Positions 9,100 to 21,492 of a stretch of DNA of 64,000 nt are shown here, in pieces. The stretch is taken from assembly GCA_029448655.1 (NCBI GenBank), contig JACCLO010000008.1, positions 1,178,001 through 1,242,000 on the forward strand, written 5' to 3'. The DNA comes from Wolfiporia cocos (lineage: Eukaryota; Basidiomycota; Agaricomycetes; Polyporales; Phaeolaceae). The notes beneath the pieces were generated by a model. The model did not search any database and was not told the DNA's origin. It saw only the letters and a program-made list of their open reading frames with translations. Position numbers and translations under genes: made by a program. Position 1 is the stretch's first letter. Every line of letters begins with the position of its first letter.

Positions 9100-10525
9100 T
9101 TAAACCGCGCGACAACGCAACAACTCGGGCGCGGTGGCATTTCGTCGCACGCGCGCGGGCGACACTATACGCTCATCCCTCGACGCCGACATGTGGCGCA
9201 GGGCGTGCTGGCGGTACGGTCCATCGAACCTTGTGTGCCGTGAGTGCTCGCTACGGTGCACGCCGTGATAAACCTCGCGCGGCGGGGTCGTCGGAGGCAA
9301 TATCGCCTGCGCCTCAGTCACCGCGTTCAGTTCCGCAAAAAACGGAGTGGGCAAGTCTCTGAATAGCCCTGTGATGCCCGTTCTCGGCCGCTCAGCGTGC
9401 ACAGGTGAGTGCTCATGTGCTTCCACATAGAGATCATCAGCGAAATCCCCTGGAGGCGGAAAAGGCAGAGGGCGTGCCGTAGGGGTGGGCGGCGCGGGTG
9501 TGTACGAATGCATCGACCGGGTGTCTGTGTCCGAGTAAGCGTCAAAATGCCGATCCATATCCAAGCCCGAGCTGATGGATGCTTCGTATCCATCGTCATC
9601 GTCCTCGGCGATCCAGGCAGGCACAGTGTGGGGCAGAGACTCGAGCCATGCGCCAGTATCGGTGTCCTCGGTCTTGATAGCGTCCGCATCCTCGGTCGTC
9701 CATCCAACGTGAACAGGCTCGTGCTCGATCGAGACCTCATGATCGCTACAGTGGTCATGCTCTTCGGACGGGTTGGCGACCACCGGCGACCGTGCGCGAT
9801 TTGCTGCCTCAATGTTGGCGGTGACGTCGTCCATGGTAGGCGCCGCCTCAAGCTCGACCGCCTCCTCGACGTCACGCCACTCGAGGGCGTCGAGGAAGTC
9901 TTCGTCCTCATCGCTCCGGTTGTCTTGGCTAGATTCGCTGTGTGCACCATCCTCGCCCTCTTCATCCTCATGGCTTGCGGTCTCATAGGGATCCATGTTC
10001 GTTACCAGATTCGCCCTGCGCGCTCGATACGCCACCTCGAGCTCCTTGACCTCGTTGAACAAGTCTTCGAGGACGCGATCTGCCATCGCCGCGTCGTTGA
10101 GACGCGTGTACCACCCGCGGAAGTTTCGCACTTCCGCAGTAAGTCGAGCCGCATAGTTGGCCACAGTGGTACTGAGGTCGAAATTCAAGTACTATATCCC
10201 ATTGACATCGTCAGCTCAGGGTACACGGTAAGGCCACAGTGGAATAAAGGGGACGATAGGCAATAGCAAAGACCAAGGACAAGAGGCATACCTGCCACGT
10301 AAATTTCGAAGGCGGTGGGACCTCCGGTACGTCTTTAGTCGCTTTCTTCTCGCTTTCGTTCCCCGGGTCGGTGTCATTTGCGTGTTGGGGAGGTGTGACG
10401 CGCGCATATATTCCCTTGGGAGGGCAAAGTAGTGTGCTTCGGGCCTTTGTCGATGAGCCAGCCGATAGTGGCACGCTGTGGCGCGCAGTCTCGATCGTTG
10501 CGTTGGCGTTCGCGGTGAAGATCAT
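9100..10525 (-). CDS. Uncharacterised acidic protein, paralogue 1
   Basis: Two exons, 10525-10292 and 10191-9100, are joined in phase 0 over a 100-nt intron (GTATGC...TATAG, branch GCTGAC), giving 441 residues. I do not recognise the family. Three blocks are shared with the paralogue at 49270-50593: an exon-1 tail PEVPPPSK; a helical N-terminal segment of exon 2 (YAARLTAEVRNFRG... VAYRARRA); and a C-terminal half with DDGYEASISS, ITGLFRDLPTPFFAELNA, RFDGPYRQHALRH and VRRNATAPEL. The centre is strongly acidic (DE-rich) and likely disordered. There is no signal peptide or membrane segment. The ATG at 10525 is chosen because it aligns with the ATG of the second copy. Confidence 0.75.
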
Positions 10526-10651
10526 CTTCGGAATGTGAATAAGGCAGTAAGGGCAGTGTTCAAAGGACAATGGTACGGCGAAGGGGCCGGGATGTGGCTG
10601 CTCAGACGGTAGTAGGTAGTAGTTGGAAGGAAGGGCCACCGACACGCGCTT

Positions 10652-10660
10652 GATTTATGA
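10652..10660 (-). promoter_or_regulatory. TATA-like box upstream of paralogue 1
   Basis: The minus strand has TCATAAATC about 127 nt before the ATG. The same box and its flank (CGCGC, GGTGGCCC) are kept about 130 nt before the ATG of paralogue 2, which supports a promoter element. Confidence 0.5.
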
Positions 10661-10870
10661 ATGCGCGCATTAGGTAATTGAAACACAGCGAACAACAAAC
10701 TGTCTCATCCACATATGATAGATACGCTAACGATTGTGTGAAGAGGTTGTGGCCACGGCGGCATTGCTTTGACCTTCATTGTGTTTATTCTCTACTTCTT
10801 TGAGAGACAGTGCACTGATTGTTATTACATACGCCACAGGTGGAATTCTACGACAATTGTATGTGATTTG

Positions 10871-12030
10871 TACGAGCATCAAGCTCGATTAGAGCCCTTT
10901 ATCCAGAAGATATAGATTGTCTAGCGCGCTGTACGCGCGTGCTGAACGTGATGCTATCGTCACAACGGTCAAAGGGCCACAGTGCGCCATCGCACCACGA
11001 CCTGGTTATCGTATAATAGGCAATCATTTGTCCAAGCCCGTGCATCTTTCCCGTTGATCTTCGGTGCTCGCGTCCAGACGTCTCACAACCAAGGCCATAC
11101 GTGCAGCACTTCACCTGGTGCGCGCACCTCACACTCACAGGAGACATAAGCCTGACAGCTGTCAGTCAAATCCCAAGGTTGATTCACCACAAGCGTACAG
11201 AGAGGCGACGAACTCCGACCGGAGGCCCACCAAAGGCGGAGAGTGGCCAATGAATCGGATGTGATGAATTGCAATGCAGGACGCACCGTGCATGTGCACT
11301 TTGTGCAACTCACAGCCTGTGCGCTGGTCTCCTGGGCTATCTACTGGAAGTCGCCGCGCCAATCACATCGAAGCTGGCATTTGTGAGACTCTAGCCTTCC
11401 AGTTTCGATAAGAGCACTGACACAATTATACGAACGAGTGTAAGATTTACATAAATCGCTGGGCTCAACGCTTCAACAGGTTTTCACGTCTCGTAGTGCG
11501 ACCACTTATTGTTCCAGGTCGGGGTCGAGCGATAAGGTAGCATGTTGCCATCACAGGCCCCATATAGCTTCGTCATCTACTAAAAACTTAGGCTTTAGCC
11601 CACGGAATGTGTCAGGCCAGTAGGCTAATCTTTCACTAGAGTGCATCCCTTCTCTCTTCTTCGCATGAGATCTGGATGTGACACAAGATATGTTTGATGA
11701 GCCGTAATACTATCTTAGTTCAGAGTGCTGTGGCCGGCCTGTGGCAATATGCGCCACAGGCGCGTCGCTACGACGCGACGCTACAATCATGTGATAAATT
11801 TGCCACTTGATGTTTCCTCTGCGTGCTTTCGCAATGCTATGACTTACGACGAATCCGACTATCTATAGTTGCGTATATTTTGCGAGACGAGATCTGGGGT
11901 ATCAAGACTGGCAGCACTGTCAAGGCGTCGGTCGCACTCAACTACCGTAGCGCGCGACTTATCAGGCTCACGGCTATAGTTTCGGGTCTCCTCTGCCAGT
12001 GTCAGAACTCGTGTGCATTGTAATTCGACA
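10871..12030. other. Intergenic upstream of STN1
   Basis: No gene recognised on either strand. It contains the twin hairpins at 11738-11777, about 250 nt before the STN1 start codon. Confidence 0.5.
11738..11777. repeat. Two adjacent perfect hairpins
   Basis: CCTGTGGC/GCCACAGG (8-bp stem, 11738-11760) is directly followed by CGCGTCG/CGACGCG (7-bp stem, 3-nt loop, 11761-11777). They could be an RNA structure, a cruciform protein site or the end of a MITE-like element. Confidence 0.6.
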
Positions 12031-14486
12031 ATGAGTCTTACAACAACGGAGACTACCAAGCGCGCAGGAGAGACATCCTTCAGCTTGCCAAACAAGAGAC
12101 GTCGTAATATAGGACAATCCGCAACATACGATGCGTCTCGTGCGTCGCCTACTGTGACCGATGTATCGGCTTCTAAGGGGGCAGCTCACACCATCAACAA
12201 TGCCGCCGCGTCGAGCGATGCCATTACCGCATCCACCCAACCTAACCCGTCAGAGATCTGGAAGTGGACGCTCACACGAGACGCAATTGCATCATGCTTT
12301 GTACGCGACGTCCTCGAAATGCGCGAGAGCGACGTGAAGGGTGGGAGTCCTGCTCTATCCGTATGATCTAACCGTGGTGACCTCTGTGTATTCTGTTCTC
12401 CAGGTGCAGAGTTTTTCTGGCTCGGGCGCGTGCCATGCAGAACGGTCCGTCTCGTTGGACTCCTTATAGGAGTGCAAGTGCACGAGAAGCGGACAGTCTA
12501 TTCATGTGCGCCTCCTGTCTACTCATGCATCCACAACAAATCCCTAACCGCGGCCCGCTTCGACAGTGGACGATGGCACCGGTGTGCTCGACTGCATCTA
12601 CCGATATCTTCCACAGCAATCGAACTGCAGCCCAACCAAATCTAGACCACATTCGAATAACAAGCCGTACTCAACATCGCACTCCAGGACTTCCACAAGT
12701 GCACCGTCTTCTGCTGCCTCCTCTACATCTGCTTCCTCATACAAGCACCTCAAACCGCATGCGTCGCATTCGATCGGTTCTAACGGCACTACAGTGCCAC
12801 CGAAACCGGTAGCAGATGTAGGCGCGTCGGTAAAAATTGTTGGGCGGGTAGTGCAACGACGCGACGGGAGGGTTCTATTATTGGACGAGATTGGTGAGAG
12901 AATTTGACAGTTGGACTGATTCATTTTGTGCTGACCGATTTCGCTTGTCGTAGAGGTCTGTGGGTCTATGAACGATGAGCCGAAACATTGGCTCGCCGTC
13001 ATGAACCTTCACCGCACATACTATGATGCCACAGAACTCGGGCCATTCTCTGTTCCTCCAATCGCAATTTGTCAGTCGTCGGTTGTTCCTGTACAAGGAA
13101 CTACTAGCCCTTCGAAGGACAAGGGTACAGCAACCAGCAACGATGTTGCAATAAGTCCCGAGGAGACAGCTGCGAGCTCAAGTCATATAGAGCCACAGAT
13201 CCCCTCTGCGCATTCGACGCAGACAGATACGTCTCCTTCGGATACTGCGTCGGGTGCAAGAGAACGGGACAAGCAAGTGAGTCTGAAGCACCTTTCACCT
13301 CTGACCGACCTCTGACCGGTAATGTCATCAGTTCCCGCCCCGCTTGCGACATCCGTCCCGACTACACACGAGTGACCTCACACTGAACACGTTTCGAATA
13401 TACACGAAGCACTACATGGATCACGCGCCCAGTCTACATCGTTCGAGCTCGCCCTCAAGGTCATTGTCGCCCTCTCCTTCGCCCCAAGGTAGCCTGCCAT
13501 CGCGCACGCTCAGGATGCGCTCCAGTGCACACGGATGCTCCTTACGCGCAGAGGATACAACTCAAATTCAGAGCAAACAAACACCCAGGGCATCCCGCTC
13601 GCGCGTACCAGAAGACCCGAACCGCACGCCCCGGGCCTCGAAGAGATGCGACAATCCTGCCGGTTCCTTCTCCTTGCATCTAGCGCCGCATCTCAAACGC
13701 GGCAACGCTTCAGAAGCAGAAGATAACTCTGAGACAAAGTTAGAGGGCCGGGACCAGCAGCGCGGGTTCACGCTATCACATTTACGACGGGTGCCCGAGC
13801 TCGCGCTGCTTGCAGGCCGGATCGTGGACGCAGAGGGCCGGCGTCGCGAGCGCGAGGCACGGAAGGCAAAGGCGAAGGGTGAAGACAAGGACAAAGCAGC
13901 CGCAACGAACATGCGGAACCCGTCTTTGCGCGAGCCAAGGCACATCAAGATGAAGCGCCTCTTCCGACGCGCGGTGCGCATGCTGTACGACGACGGCAGC
14001 ATCGTCCTCTGGGAAGGGCGCGTCATGCCGCTACCCCCTGTCTGTTCCACGCAGTCCGACGTGCTGTGGAAGGTCAACTCCAGTAGTATGACCGCGCCCT
14101 CCGCGTCCGCTTCTGCTGCGAGCTCCAGAACATCGCAGACGGAAGACGACGAGGACGTGCTGAGCGACCCACAGCCAGACGAGGAGGCGTACTTCCCCGT
14201 GAGTGTGCCATTCCTCGCGGGCGTTGTCGAGGGCGCCATCAAGCGATACATGGAGCACGCTGCTTCGAGGCCGCGTTGGCTGCGCGGGAAGGACGAGCGT
14301 GGCACTGCATTCCGCCCGCCGGGCCCTCCGCCGGGGCCTAAGCTGGATGTGCTGCTGAAACAGCTGCGGGCAGATGTTCGCTGGGCGAACATCAGTGAGT
14401 TTGCTGTGAAGGAAGCGCTGGAGTGGGCGAGGGCGGCGGGTAGAATTTGGTGTGTGGGTGACGACAGGTGGGAATTGTGTGGCTGA
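12031..14486 (+). CDS. STN1: CST complex subunit Stn1 (telomere capping)
   Basis: Five exons, 12031-12340, 12404-12505, 12567-12893, 12954-13276 and 13332-14486, with introns of 55-63 nt, give 738 residues. Stn1 binds Ten1 and single-stranded telomeric DNA and recruits polymerase alpha for C-strand fill-in. The OB fold starts near residue 85: FFWLGRVPCRTVRLVGLLIG, then EKRTVYSLDDGTGVLDC across the second intron. A Ser-rich loop of about 60 residues splits the fold before VKIVGRVVQRRDGRVLLLD. PSRLHTSDLTLNTFRIYTKH follows after the fourth intron. A Ser/Arg-rich linker leads to C-terminal winged-helix repeats (HIKMKRLFRRAVRMLYDDG; YFPVSVPFLAGVVEGAI; ISEFAVKEALEWARAAGRIW). The first intron is placed to give DVKGAEFFW. 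The gene converges on the Aly/REF gene, 278 nt away. Confidence 0.88.
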
Positions 14487-14764
14487 TGCATGTCTGTCTC
14501 TGCGGAAGAACAATCGCCGACAGTCCTCCGCACTGCTATGGTTCGCTCCTTTAGATACCCATTTTCGGGAGACAGGCATGACGCGGATACCGGGACAGAC
14601 AATCTTGCATTGCTGCCAACACATTTTAGATAGCGTTCCGAAAGCAACAGTGAGTACAACATCAGACGGTACAGTATACAGCAGACGACTCAGTTATGAG
14701 TGGTGGATGGAATGAAGCAAGCTGGCCGACGTCTTGAGGAACAGCAAAATTGAACGTCCATCCG

Positions 14765-15658
14765 TCAAGCCATCTCCACATCCTTGTCTGCCTGTGCAGC
14801 TGCAGGAGCTCCTGCAGGCACATCATCCTTCATGAAAGCATCGAGCTCCATGTCGAGCTCCTCAGCGGTTTTCGGCTTTTTGGGCACGCGAGTAGCGCGG
14901 GCTTTCGTTCTGACAGGTCCGATGCCGTTCTTCTTGCTATTGTGATAATCCCGTCAACAGAATGAACCGCATACTTTTGGCAGGGACGTACGGGGCAGTA
15001 GGGATCGTCGGTCGTTTGGACTCGTCGGTGCTCAAACGGTCTAGGAGCGGCGGCTTCTGGATGCGGTGAAGAAGCGAAGTAGGCGCGCTGTTTCGTCGAT
15101 TCCCCCTTAGTTGCTGCTGAGGCGGCGTGTAGAACGCGATTGTCATCGGCTGTCCTACATCGAGCCGTCAGCAAGACCCGCCATCGTGCGATCAGTGTGG
15201 GAGGCGGGGAAGTTACCCTTGAGGAGCTTCCCATTGAACGCGTCTTTCGCCGCCTCCGCCTCCGCGGGGATCTCGTATGTGATTATGGCGACACCGGACG
15301 ACCGGCCGCTGCGGTCGTACTTTACGCGAACAAGCGAAAGGGGTCGGGATCGGTGTCTCTCAGGTGAACGCGGTGCATTTCGAGCTTCGTACCCTGATTA
15401 GTGGCTCACGAACAAGCGTGCCCATTGCTCCAAAGATTTGCTGTAAGATGATAAGCCTGTTCAGCGGGCTAGTTCGCGGGTGATATGCATAACGGAGCGC
15501 ACAGTCAGGTCTTTGGTCGTGAGCTCGTAATGCAGATTTGAGACGATGATCTTTGCGGTCTGGCTTGATGAGGTGCTGCCGCCACTCTGCACTGCAGCCG
15601 ATGCTCCAGGGGCCTTGTCATGGAGCCATTGGCCATCAGAGGCTCGGGAGCGAGGCAT
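14765..15658 (-). CDS. Aly/REF-family mRNA export factor (Yra1/Mlo3-like)
   Basis: Exons 15658-15503, 15440-15393, 15319-15217, 15154-14992 and 14936-14765 give 213 residues. The family binds nascent mRNA and hands it to Mex67-Mtr2 at the TREX complex in the nucleus. The RRM reads KIIVSNLHYELTTKDLT (RNP2), IFGAMGTLVREPLIRYDRSG and GRSSGVAIITYE (RNP1), then GQPMTIAFYTPP. The C-terminus has the family signature KPKTAEELDMELDAFMKDD. The chosen ATG lies inside an exon that is also open upstream to an acceptor at 15664, so a 5' exon with the usual N-terminal UAP56-binding box may be missing or unrecognised. The protein may therefore be N-terminally short. Confidence 0.82.
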
Positions 15659-15664
15659 GGGACG

Positions 15665-16106
15665 CTGCGACAATGTCGATCAGTTTGACTGTTGCTTCAC
15701 GACTATGCATGCGGAACCAACAGTATACGGCTTTCCTGCCCTGACCATGTTCACAGAGGCTTGTAGACAAAGAAACCGCGAGGCAGGATGTTACACAGGA
15801 GACTTGCAGCGTAGTCGTGGTCGTAGTTCAAGCGAGTCGCTGCTTGTTTGGGCAGAGTGGCGCACGCCACCACTGAGCGCTTGTCCACTCTGAGCCGTGC
15901 CAAACAGACACAGCCAATCTCGATCCAGATGCGCCTGCATCAGATCAGCGTCACTCACGCTCTGCCAACCTTCTCTGCGAGCTTGGCGACTGTGTCGATT
16001 ACGTAGTTAGATTCAATGAAGTGCTGCTTCTATTGAATCTGCGAGTGCTCTAGCTGCGTGCACACGGTGTCTCGCTCGGTCTGCTCATCCACAAGATTGC
16101 GTTGCC
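15665..16106. other. Region upstream of Aly/REF gene
   Basis: It should hold the promoter and any missing first exon of the Aly/REF gene. A minus-strand stretch near 15960-16010 encodes VIDTVAKLAEKVGRA before a GTGAGT donor. This could be an exon, but I cannot link it to anything. Confidence 0.3.
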
Positions 16107-16964
16107 ATGCTGCCGACTGAAGGGAAAGTTGGCGGAAGATATTACTGCACCTGTGCGAAATGCAGAGGCGGCAAGTATCTGCCAAAAAGTACCTACCATA
16201 GGCATCAGAAACGGCAGTATGGGCAGCCTGCCTCTCAGTACGCTGCCTCGGCGAATCCTGCACCACTTGCAAGTTCGTCTGCTGTACAACTCAACCGACA
16301 TACGACGTCTGTGCACGCGACGCTGGATAGTATGCTCCTGCGAAGAGACGTTGACCAGCCCCTGCCAAGTGTTTCCAATGCCGATACATCCTCCCTGCAG
16401 GCAACTCGTACACGCAAAGTACATGAGCCTGGCAAGCGTGCTACTGCAAGGTGAGTGTCCCGGTCTTTTTTTGACGGTCATGATCTCATACACCATGTCG
16501 TCAGAAACCTTTGCGGTCGTGTTTGGCTCATCAAGAACCCAGGTGGCTTCAGTAGTGCATTCCAGCAGTATTGGAAGGGCCTAGGAGACGAAGTTAAGGG
16601 GGTGCGTCCTCGCCTTATGATCACCTCATTACAAGCACTGACGTACATCATTAGAACTGGAAGACGAAAGCCAAGGGGCTTCCTGTATCGGTATGTGACC
16701 ATCAACAGCTTCACGATTGGGTATCTCCACCAATTTCACTGTAGTGGCATTTGCAGGAAGACGCTGCTATCTTGGTACGTCCCTGGTCACACCACATCAG
16801 CTACTGACAGTATATGTGCATCAGGAATTCGCGCGCTGAAAATCGTGCTGCCCCCCACCTCGCGGACAGAACCCATCGATAGCATGTACCGACATGGATT
16901 TGCCTGGTTCGAGTGCCCGCGCTGCGCGCGGGTGCATATCGTTGCTCGACGTGACTCTGTCTGA
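16107..16964 (+). CDS. Agaricomycete zinc-finger-like hypothetical gene, probably a fragment
   Basis: The first exon (16107-16450) starts at ATG and has a short Cys/His cluster, YYCTCAKCRGGKYLPK, with a following HRHQKRQ. This is the layout seen at the N-terminus of many agaricomycete proteins linked to KDZ-type transposable elements. A consensus donor GTGAGT follows CTACTGCAAG. Downstream, exon-like pieces begin after GTCGTCAG (about 16506) and after CATTAG (about 16656, ELEDESQGA). The long remainder expected for this family is absent, so this is probably a decayed or truncated copy. The end coordinate is approximate. Confidence 0.4.
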
Positions 16965-17629
16965 TCCTGCATGTGTATACTTAGATTTGTCGCTCGCTTT
17001 TCCTGTCTGTGTATGTTTTAATGTGATTCTGCCTCTTTTGTATGTACAAATGCATGTCTGTGTATGATTCAGCATGTTTGTATCTCAAGTTGGGGTGATC
17101 CAGCTTGTTTTATAATGGACCAAGTCAGATGTATGGCGTCTACGGCTGCGCAGTACGGATGAGCGAGGCTGTCAAACGGATTAGGAAACATCGGCGGGTC
17201 ACAATGAGCCATGCAGAGACATTACATGCAACGCTGTGACTTGGTCTGACTGACGAAATCGGGATGGTGCCATATCACTCCGCCATGCCTAGCCACACGC
17301 AGCCGAGATGTGGAGTTTTCACTGGGGCTGAGCGCGCAAGTTGGCTCCACAATTGACGCCTGAGGGTGCGAGTACACGTACAATAGCGTGGCCTGAGATT
17401 ACTCAGTTGTATATTCTACTTTCTCCTGTTCTTTATGTAACGTTTTACTTCTCACATTGGATCTACTCGAAACAGACTGAAGCTCCAATCCTCCCGCAAT
17501 GGAGCTTGTGTATAGTGTTCCGCTCACAATATACAGTATGCCTGTTTCACTTTCTTCTATTAGATGAATATAGCGTGACCAATAATCCTAACTTGATTGC
17601 ACGTACTTTCTATGCACTTGCTGACTTCG

Positions 17630-19252
17630 CTATACGTCCTCGATGAGAGTTACAAACTGGGTTAGCTCGACCTCTTCGTCCGTATCTATATATACATTGC
17701 TGCTGTTACATTCTCCTTGTGAAGAGCAATATGTGAGGCCGGGAGATGCATTGTTTGAGAGGGTTTCTATTCTTTTCCGAGCCGCAGATACCTCATGTAG
17801 GTCCAGGTAAAGGCGCGATAGTAGTAAGGACGTCAGCCTGACCACACCGAATATCAAGTCTCCAAATTAGTGAATAATGTTGAGTATAGTAGCGTACTAG
17901 TAAGAAAAACCCACACTGCAGTCCATGTTATCAACACCTCGATTAACTATAGAAGCAACTTAGCTAGTTATTTAGCCTTACTATAGAATGGAAGTACTGA
18001 CCTCTGGATAACGAGCAGTTGCAATCCCGAAAATGTTAATCAGACTGAGAAACCTATACATAGGTTAGCGATAAGACTTTCCACAACAGCAAGATTGATG
18101 AACGAACGCAAAACATGCAGCAGCTGAGGTACGAATGGATCAGCAAGGATAGTATATTGCTCAGCGCTACATTACTCACTGTCACTCAACAGGATCGTAT
18201 CCATGCTTGCTCTGGAAGTCATCACTGCTGCCAAATGTGTCCCCTTGGCAAGCGTTTTGCAACACGTGCACGTGAAGACGAGAGCATCCGAGAGCAACGA
18301 AGCGCTCCTTGAGATTATCACGACTGTCCGATACGGCAAATTAACACGATACAATGTCGTTCATTTTCAATGCACCTCTACATACGACTAACGCAAAATA
18401 AGTCATGAATAAATGAGGAAAGAATGAAGTTCACTTCTCGTAGGAATATTTACTGCCAATGATGCTCAAACTGCACATCTGCCATCGTTCGACCTCCAAA
18501 AAAATCGGATTTGTCACGATAAAAAGATACTGGAACATGGTGAGACGTATATTAAAGGGGGGATAAACATCACTCACAATCGAGATGAAAGGGTTGATCA
18601 GGCCGATCAAGAGCACAGCTCCAGAAACCCATATGTTACGATCAAACATGGCGAAGACGCGCACAGCAGCGCAGACTGTTCGGCCGCATAAGCAATTGAA
18701 CATGTAAACGCTGCAGTGAAACACACATGATGCGCTGACAAGCTCGCAAATATCTAGACCCATCTGCATCCACAGAGCTATGCTACAGCTGGAGATACAT
18801 CAGGATGATGCAGAATTGGAGCATGTAAGACTGAGATGACCTCTGTAAACGGGTCAAACCAAATCATACGAGCACTAGTGAAAGTGATTACGCGTTTATC
18901 TTGCCAATTTCTCCATGCAGCGCGAGTGAGAAGCTGGAGAACTAAGTTGACCAGAGCTGGATATCGGCATCCGTAGTAAAGCAATGTCGGAAATGAAGGT
19001 TTTGCTCTCCAAATATATCTGATCTCCCTGTCTAACGTCAAGAACCAGTCATAGGCGCATACAGCTGAAGTAACCAATAGAATGAGCGATTACAGGATGA
19101 AAATTTGGGAGTTATGGCCAACCTGTTGATGAGAAGAAGAAATAGTTCTCGAAGTAAATATGGTACTTGAGAAGCCTAACAGGCACTATCAGTCTTATCC
19201 AAGAAAGAATATCCTGTTGGACATACTGTTCTGCATAGTATAGGCTATACAT
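17630..19252 (-). CDS. DUF6533-family multi-span membrane protein, paralogue A
   Basis: The N-terminal exon ends ENYFFFSST (donor at 19122), then after a 58-nt intron AVCAYDWFLTLDREIRYIW begins at 19064, the hallmark of DUF6533. Later exons give CELVSAS then CAAVRVFAMFDRN; PFISI then YLFIVTNP; ISRSASLLSDALVFT; and finally LTSLLLSRLYLDLHEVSAARKR before the stop at 17630. Every block aligns with paralogue B at 21493-23057 and splice sites match where checked. Such proteins have about seven hydrophobic spans, with unknown function. The start (ATG at 19252) and several inner exons are uncertain, and the copy may be partly decayed. Confidence 0.6.
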
Positions 19253-21492
19253 AATGTACTTCCTTGTACACGGTTGGCAGAGTGTGCTGTAATGATGGAC
19301 CAGGGATAGAGGAGTAGAGCTATTAAGTGGCCTTCGTTGCGAATTGCTGCGCCTACATTGAGTAAGAACATTCATGCAATGATCATCATTTACCTGCTGT
19401 GCAGAGTTCGATATCGTCCACCACCAATACATGATTGTAACACTATCCAGTGCGTCTTTGATAATTCAAATGAAGTCAAGCGCGGCAAGACCTCGTCATA
19501 GTAACATCGCAGCCACGTTAGCGAGGCGACGACTGTGTCAATTGAAACCCATCGATAGAGCTCGTTAATTTTCTGAACAGAAACTCACAAATGCACGGTA
19601 CTTCCTGGCAAAATACTGAAATCAAGCTATAGTTGTGTAGGTAAGGACGAGCACCGAAGTGAGATAAATATGACCTTATCAGTATGAGCTCTAGTAGGTG
19701 TAGTTACAGCCTAGTTACAGCCTAACAACGTTCACGCTTGGTCGTTGTTCAACGTGAATAGATCATAGCTGATGATACCTGGTGTTAATCAGTACCGCAG
19801 TAAGTGGTATCATGTGTAACTACCCGCACATTCTAGATTGAGTTTGATCCTAGGAGAACGCATATGAACAACGCGATATCATGCAGCTCTGTCATCAGTT
19901 AAGGAAATTGAGGCACAACGACTGTCAATCCACGTCTCCAGGGTCATGACGGATGGTGATGTTAACAAAGCCTGCGCATTCAGTGGGGAATTGATACGAG
20001 AGAAATGGCCAAATCTAGATAGCAGAGCCGTGACGAACGATTCAGGATTACACAGAAGTATAATTCCAATTGGTTCCCAACCATGTACTGCCCATTTTGT
20101 ACCAGGAAAAGCTCATCTAATTGGGTGGCATTATGTTCTCACGGGAGCAGAACTCCTCCGCCGTGGCATCTGTCATATCGAATCATGAAGCAATCTTCCT
20201 AAAGTAACTAACCAGAAAGACAATCATGCAAGATCAATGTGTGGCTGGATCGTGTAGACAGGTACAGTTGCCAAGGTATTGACAAAGATGAACATCGCAC
20301 GGGAGTAATGAGGTTAGGGTTATACAGCTTTCGGAACGACTATCTCGAGTTATACCGCTAATTAATGTGCTGCTACATCGTACCACCACGAGCCACAGAG
20401 AGAATGTCTCCGTATAGTGTCCGCACGGGATTATTGCTATTGCAAGCTCAGGCTGAGCAGAGATTGATTGCGTGAGGGGCGCAGCTGAAGTATGCACGTT
20501 GTCAGGGCAAGACCGTAGCCTCACCGGTGTCATCTCTATGCATTGCGCTGATCTCAGCTGTAAGAGGCGGGAATGATATCGAGGTACGTACTTACCTCTA
20601 GCGCAGTCCCCTGACATGCCGGCCGTTGTTTCAATATGCAACAGGTCAACAGAAGGGTCGCATAGAGCACTTATTTTTGAGGCAATATGCTGGTGATATT
20701 GGCGACAGCTACGCGAGTCTGAGGGCGCTTCGCCTCCACGGACAGAGCCAACAGATCAAAGCTCATGTGGATGAACGCCACTCTTCCGAGGACCACATTT
20801 TTGACTTCAATCATGAATATGTCAACAGAGTCCTGGCACAACAGGGCTATGCCTTCAACAAAATTGAGCGGTGTCATACTTCTAACATCATGGTAGGGGA
20901 TCTATGTCGGAGTTAACTCCTTGTCAAGATGTGATCGCGTTGCTTACCTATCGCCAATAATACAGATGCTAAACACGTTGTGAGGTGTACAAAGCATCGA
21001 GCATCTTAGGATTGGATGGTCCATAATTGATGGTCCATTGAGAGCTGAACTTTCGCAGAGCATTCATACATCATGTGCTTCGAATGTGGTTTTGATAAAT
21101 TTCTGCATATGTTTGGCGGCACTTTGGGCTGCGAAATTATTGTACTGCATGCTGCATAACGGGTAAATCTGAAGATCAAGTTCACCGAAGAATGGGACGG
21201 CCGTCGAGAATTCATTAATCATCGTCAGTCGTGGCATTGAGAGCAAAGGCAATGACTAGTCTCTGCATGAGTGTTAGACAATGTCGGGAATTTGCGAAGA
21301 CTGAGGTGAACTCAATAATTCGCTATGTCACGTTTGTTAGTCCCCATCATGCAGCAAAAGCCACTCGTGTAACACCATATCGCTCTGATGACTATGACGC
21401 CAGCGACGCACACTCCCCCGGAGACTATGTTCATTATAGACTGATCAACTTCGAGACGCATACGGTGGATTTGACGAATACATATCACGTTA
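19253..21492. other. Spacer between the DUF6533 paralogues
   Basis: No gene supported. AT-leaning with short random frames only. Confidence 0.5.

Larger units (their letters stand above)
8908..10870 (-). repeat. Duplicated block, copy 1
   Basis: The block aligns with 49096-50930 in the same orientation, 40 kb away. Homology covers the promoter side, both exons, the intron position and the 3' UTR, so a whole gene unit was duplicated. Divergence is large enough that the encoded proteins differ at most positions in their acidic centre. Confidence 0.85.

Noticed and set aside
13568..14662. 364-codon minus-strand frame opposite STN1
   Set aside because: Shadow of the STN1 coding strand; Ser/Arg-rich and without domain.
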